From: MADRE2 sp964397015
GTDB lineage: Bacteria > Desulfobacterota > Desulfobacteria > Desulfobacterales > Desulfobacteraceae
Length of the DNA stretch: 6,159 nt
Direction of reading: 5' to 3'
Assembly: GCA_964397015.1 (NCBI GenBank)
Contig: CAYNHL010000169.1
Location: 1 to 6,159, forward strand
Below the pieces are notes generated by a model. The model worked only from the letters and a program-made list of their open reading frames with translations, had not been told where the DNA came from and did not search any database. Position 1 is the first letter of the stretch; each line of letters starts with the position of its first letter. Below are positions 4,401 to 6,159 of this stretch, piece after piece. The position numbers were made by a program, and so were the translations under genes.

Positions 4401-6159
4401 ATGATTGAGATTAAAGAATTGAGAGCATTACGCGGCCCCAATAGACATACACGGCATACCGCCATATTTATGGTCCTGGACATTAAAGACTATGAGGATC
4501 TGCCTTCAGATAAAATAGAGGGTTTTTCTAACCGCTTATTGAAACTTATTCCAACGCTTCAAGAACACGGCTGCTCCATTGGAAAACCCGGTGGTTTTGT
4601 TCAGAGGCTTGAGCGAGGCACCTGGGCCGGCCATATTATTGAACATATTGCCATTGAGCTCCAATGTCTGGCCGGGATGGCAGTAGGATACGGCAAAACG
4701 CTGGATACATCACAAAAGGGGGTTTATATTGTAACCTTCCGTTACCTTGTGGAATCTGTCGGTTTAAAAGCGGCTAAAGAAGCGGTATCTTTATTTGAAG
4801 CCATTGCCGAAGGAGAGCATTTTAATATCGGCCGGGTGATTTCCGGTCTCAAGGTTCTGCGGGAAGACCATATGCTGGGACCTACGACCTGGAGTATTGT
4901 TAAAGAAGCTCAATCAAGGGGCATACCATTTATCCGGCTGAACGAAGACAGCCATATTCAATTAGGCTATGGTGCACATCAAAAACAGATTCAAGCCTCC
5001 ATCACAAGCCATACTTCTGCCATTGCCGTAGAAACTGCCGACGAAAAAACCAGGGTCAAGGCGTATCTGAAAAGATCCGGCATTCCGGTTCCGGAGGGAC
5101 GGGTGGTTACCTCCGAGGACGATGCCATAGCTGCTTTTAGAGAACTGGATACTGCCGTTGTTGTCAAACCGGATGTCGGGAATCATGGTAACGGGTCCAC
5201 AATCAATGTGACTGATCCGGATCAACTGAAAAAGGCGTTTCACGCAGCTTTTGCCTTTCACCCCGATGTCATTGTCGAAGCCTATGTCAGCGGAGGCGAT
5301 TTCCGCCTCCTGGTCATCAATGGAAAATTTGCTGCTGCGGCAAAAAGAGAACCGGCTCATATAATCGGCGATGGCAGATCCACTATCCATGATCTCATTG
5401 AAACAGTGAATTCAGACCCGCTTCGCGGATTCGGGCATGAAAAGGTGCTCACCCAGATCGACGTCGATGACATGACCTTAAGGCTGTTGTCCTTGAAAGG
5501 GCTTTCGATAGATTCTGTCCCGGGTAACCGGGAGAAGGTCTATCTCAAGGCCACGGCCAATCTCAGCCAGGGCGGAACCGCCACCGATGTCACTGATGAG
5601 GTCAGCCCGGACATACGGTTCATGGCGGAACGTGCCGCCCGTATTATCGGGCTTGATTGCGTCGGTATCGATGTCCTGGCAAAAGATATATCTCTTCCTC
5701 TCGAGGCTTCCGGCCTTAAGGTGGTTGAAGTGAATGCCGCACCGGGTTTCAGAATGCACCTTGAACCCACTAAAGGGCAACCCAGAAATGTCGCAAAGCC
5801 CGTCGTGGATATGCTCTTCCCCATGGGTTACACCCAGGTGCCTGTTCTGGCCGTGACCGGAACAAACGGTAAAACAACAACCTGTAAACTTATTGCACAT
5901 ACATTGAAGTATTCCGGAAAAATTGTCGGCCTGACTTGTACCACCGGTATTTTAATTGACGGAAAAACGATTCTATCAGGAGATTACAGCGGTCCCGAGG
6001 GCGCCGGGATTGTTGTCAGGGAACCATCGGTGGACCATATCGTTCTGGAAGTGGCACGCGGGGGTATCGCAAGGCGCGGTCTTGGCGTCAGTGAGGTTGA
6101 TGTGGGTGTCGTGCTCAATATTGGAAAAGATCACCTGGGTAATGACTGGATAGAGACCC
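4401..6159 (+). CDS. cphA: Cyanophycin synthetase (CphA1 type), 3' end cut by window edge
   Basis: Makes cyanophycin by ATP-dependent addition of aspartate to the backbone and of arginine to each aspartate side chain. The first 586 codons are present; full CphA proteins are usually about 870-900 residues, so about one third is missing. The N-terminal domain (1-160) shows the family's LRGPN, GKPGGFVQRLERGTWAGH and IEHIAIELQ. The ATP-grasp domain (about 161-475) has the loop KPDVGNHGNG (256-265), LIVE-like VIVEAYVSGGDFRLLVING (290-308), ANLSQGGTATDVTDE (386-400) and EVNAAPGFRMHLEPTKG (443-459). The Mur-ligase-like domain begins at about 480 with the ATP-binding GTNGKTTT (487-494), then VLEVARGGIARRGLG (548-562) and VGVVLNIGKDHLG (569-581). 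Both ATP sites look intact, which favours CphA1 over the dipeptide-joining CphA2. AGGGG at 4391-4395 supports the ATG. It follows cphB by 17 bp and is surely co-transcribed. Confidence 0.96.
   Translation, partial: MIEIKELRALRGPNRHTRHTAIFMVLDIKDYEDLPSDKIEGFSNRLLKLIPTLQEHGCSIGKPGGFVQRLERGTWAGHIIEHIAIELQCLAGMAVGYGKTLDTSQKGVYIVTFRYLVESVGLKAAKEAVSLFEAIAEGEHFNIGRVISGLKVLREDHMLGPTTWSIVKEAQSRGIPFIRLNEDSHIQLGYGAHQKQIQASITSHTSAIAVETADEKTRVKAYLKRSGIPVPEGRVVTSEDDAIAAFRELDTAVVVKPDVGNHGNGSTINVTDPDQLKKAFHAAFAFHPDVIVEAYVSGGDFRLLVINGKFAAAAKREPAHIIGDGRSTIHDLIETVNSDPLRGFGHEKVLTQIDVDDMTLRLLSLKGLSIDSVPGNREKVYLKATANLSQGGTATDVTDEVSPDIRFMAERAARIIGLDCVGIDVLAKDISLPLEASGLKVVEVNAAPGFRMHLEPTKGQPRNVAKPVVDMLFPMGYTQVPVLAVTGTNGKTTTCKLIAHTLKYSGKIVGLTCTTGILIDGKTILSGDYSGPEGAGIVVREPSVDHIVLEVARGGIARRGLGVSEVDVGVVLNIGKDHLGNDWIET

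Noticed and set aside
4962..5390. 142-codon antisense frame within cphA
   Set aside because: The cphA frame on the plus strand is unbroken and canonical here; the antisense product shows no recognisable domain.
5478..5900. 140-codon antisense frame within cphA
   Set aside because: A shadow of the conserved ATP-grasp and Mur-ligase regions; no own family features.
4401..6159. CphA2 or a stand-alone Mur ligase
   Set aside because: The N-terminal domain, the ATP-grasp domain and an intact Mur-type GTNGKTTT loop are all present in order, which is the CphA1 layout.

Overview
The window looks like an ordinary chromosomal stretch from a Gram-negative bacterium of medium GC. My guess is a sulfate reducer of the Desulfobacterota (Desulfobacteraceae type). 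That guess rests only on the general look of the proteins and on the gene mix: a sigma-54 activator next to a major facilitator transporter, plus a non-cyanobacterial cyanophycin operon. No marker gene is present to prove it. There are four main genes, two of them cut by the window edges. I see no RNA genes, insertion sequences, CRISPR arrays or prophage genes.

Layout. Positions 1300 to 2 (minus strand) hold an MFS transporter that is almost complete but runs off the left edge without a stop. Positions 1301-1492 are a divergent intergenic region. It contains a very good -24/-12 (sigma-54) promoter facing the transporter and two overlapping sigma-70-like promoters, built on a 10-bp direct repeat, facing the regulator. 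Positions 1493-3181 encode a sigma-54 enhancer-binding activator with the order CBS remnant, PAS, AAA+, TyrR/Fis-type helix-turn-helix. Positions 3182-3564 are a 383-bp control region with a perfect 19-bp inverted repeat. Each arm is itself built round the 12-bp palindrome TGCAATATTGCA, and a third, degenerate copy lies further upstream. Positions 3565-4383 encode cyanophycinase (cphB). After 17 bp comes cyanophycin synthetase (cphA, 4401 to beyond 6159), of which the first 586 codons are visible.

How it works together. CphA polymerises aspartate and arginine into the storage polymer cyanophycin, using ATP. CphB cuts the polymer back to beta-Asp-Arg dipeptides. The two genes form one operon for storing and releasing nitrogen, carbon and energy. 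The activator between the transporter and the operon has sensory domains (PAS, CBS) and a TyrR-like DNA-binding end. It is the obvious candidate to drive the sigma-54 promoter of the transporter, and it may also bind the palindromes upstream of cphB. If so, import of some compound and cyanophycin turnover would belong to one regulon. That link is inference; the operators and the -24/-12 element are seen directly.
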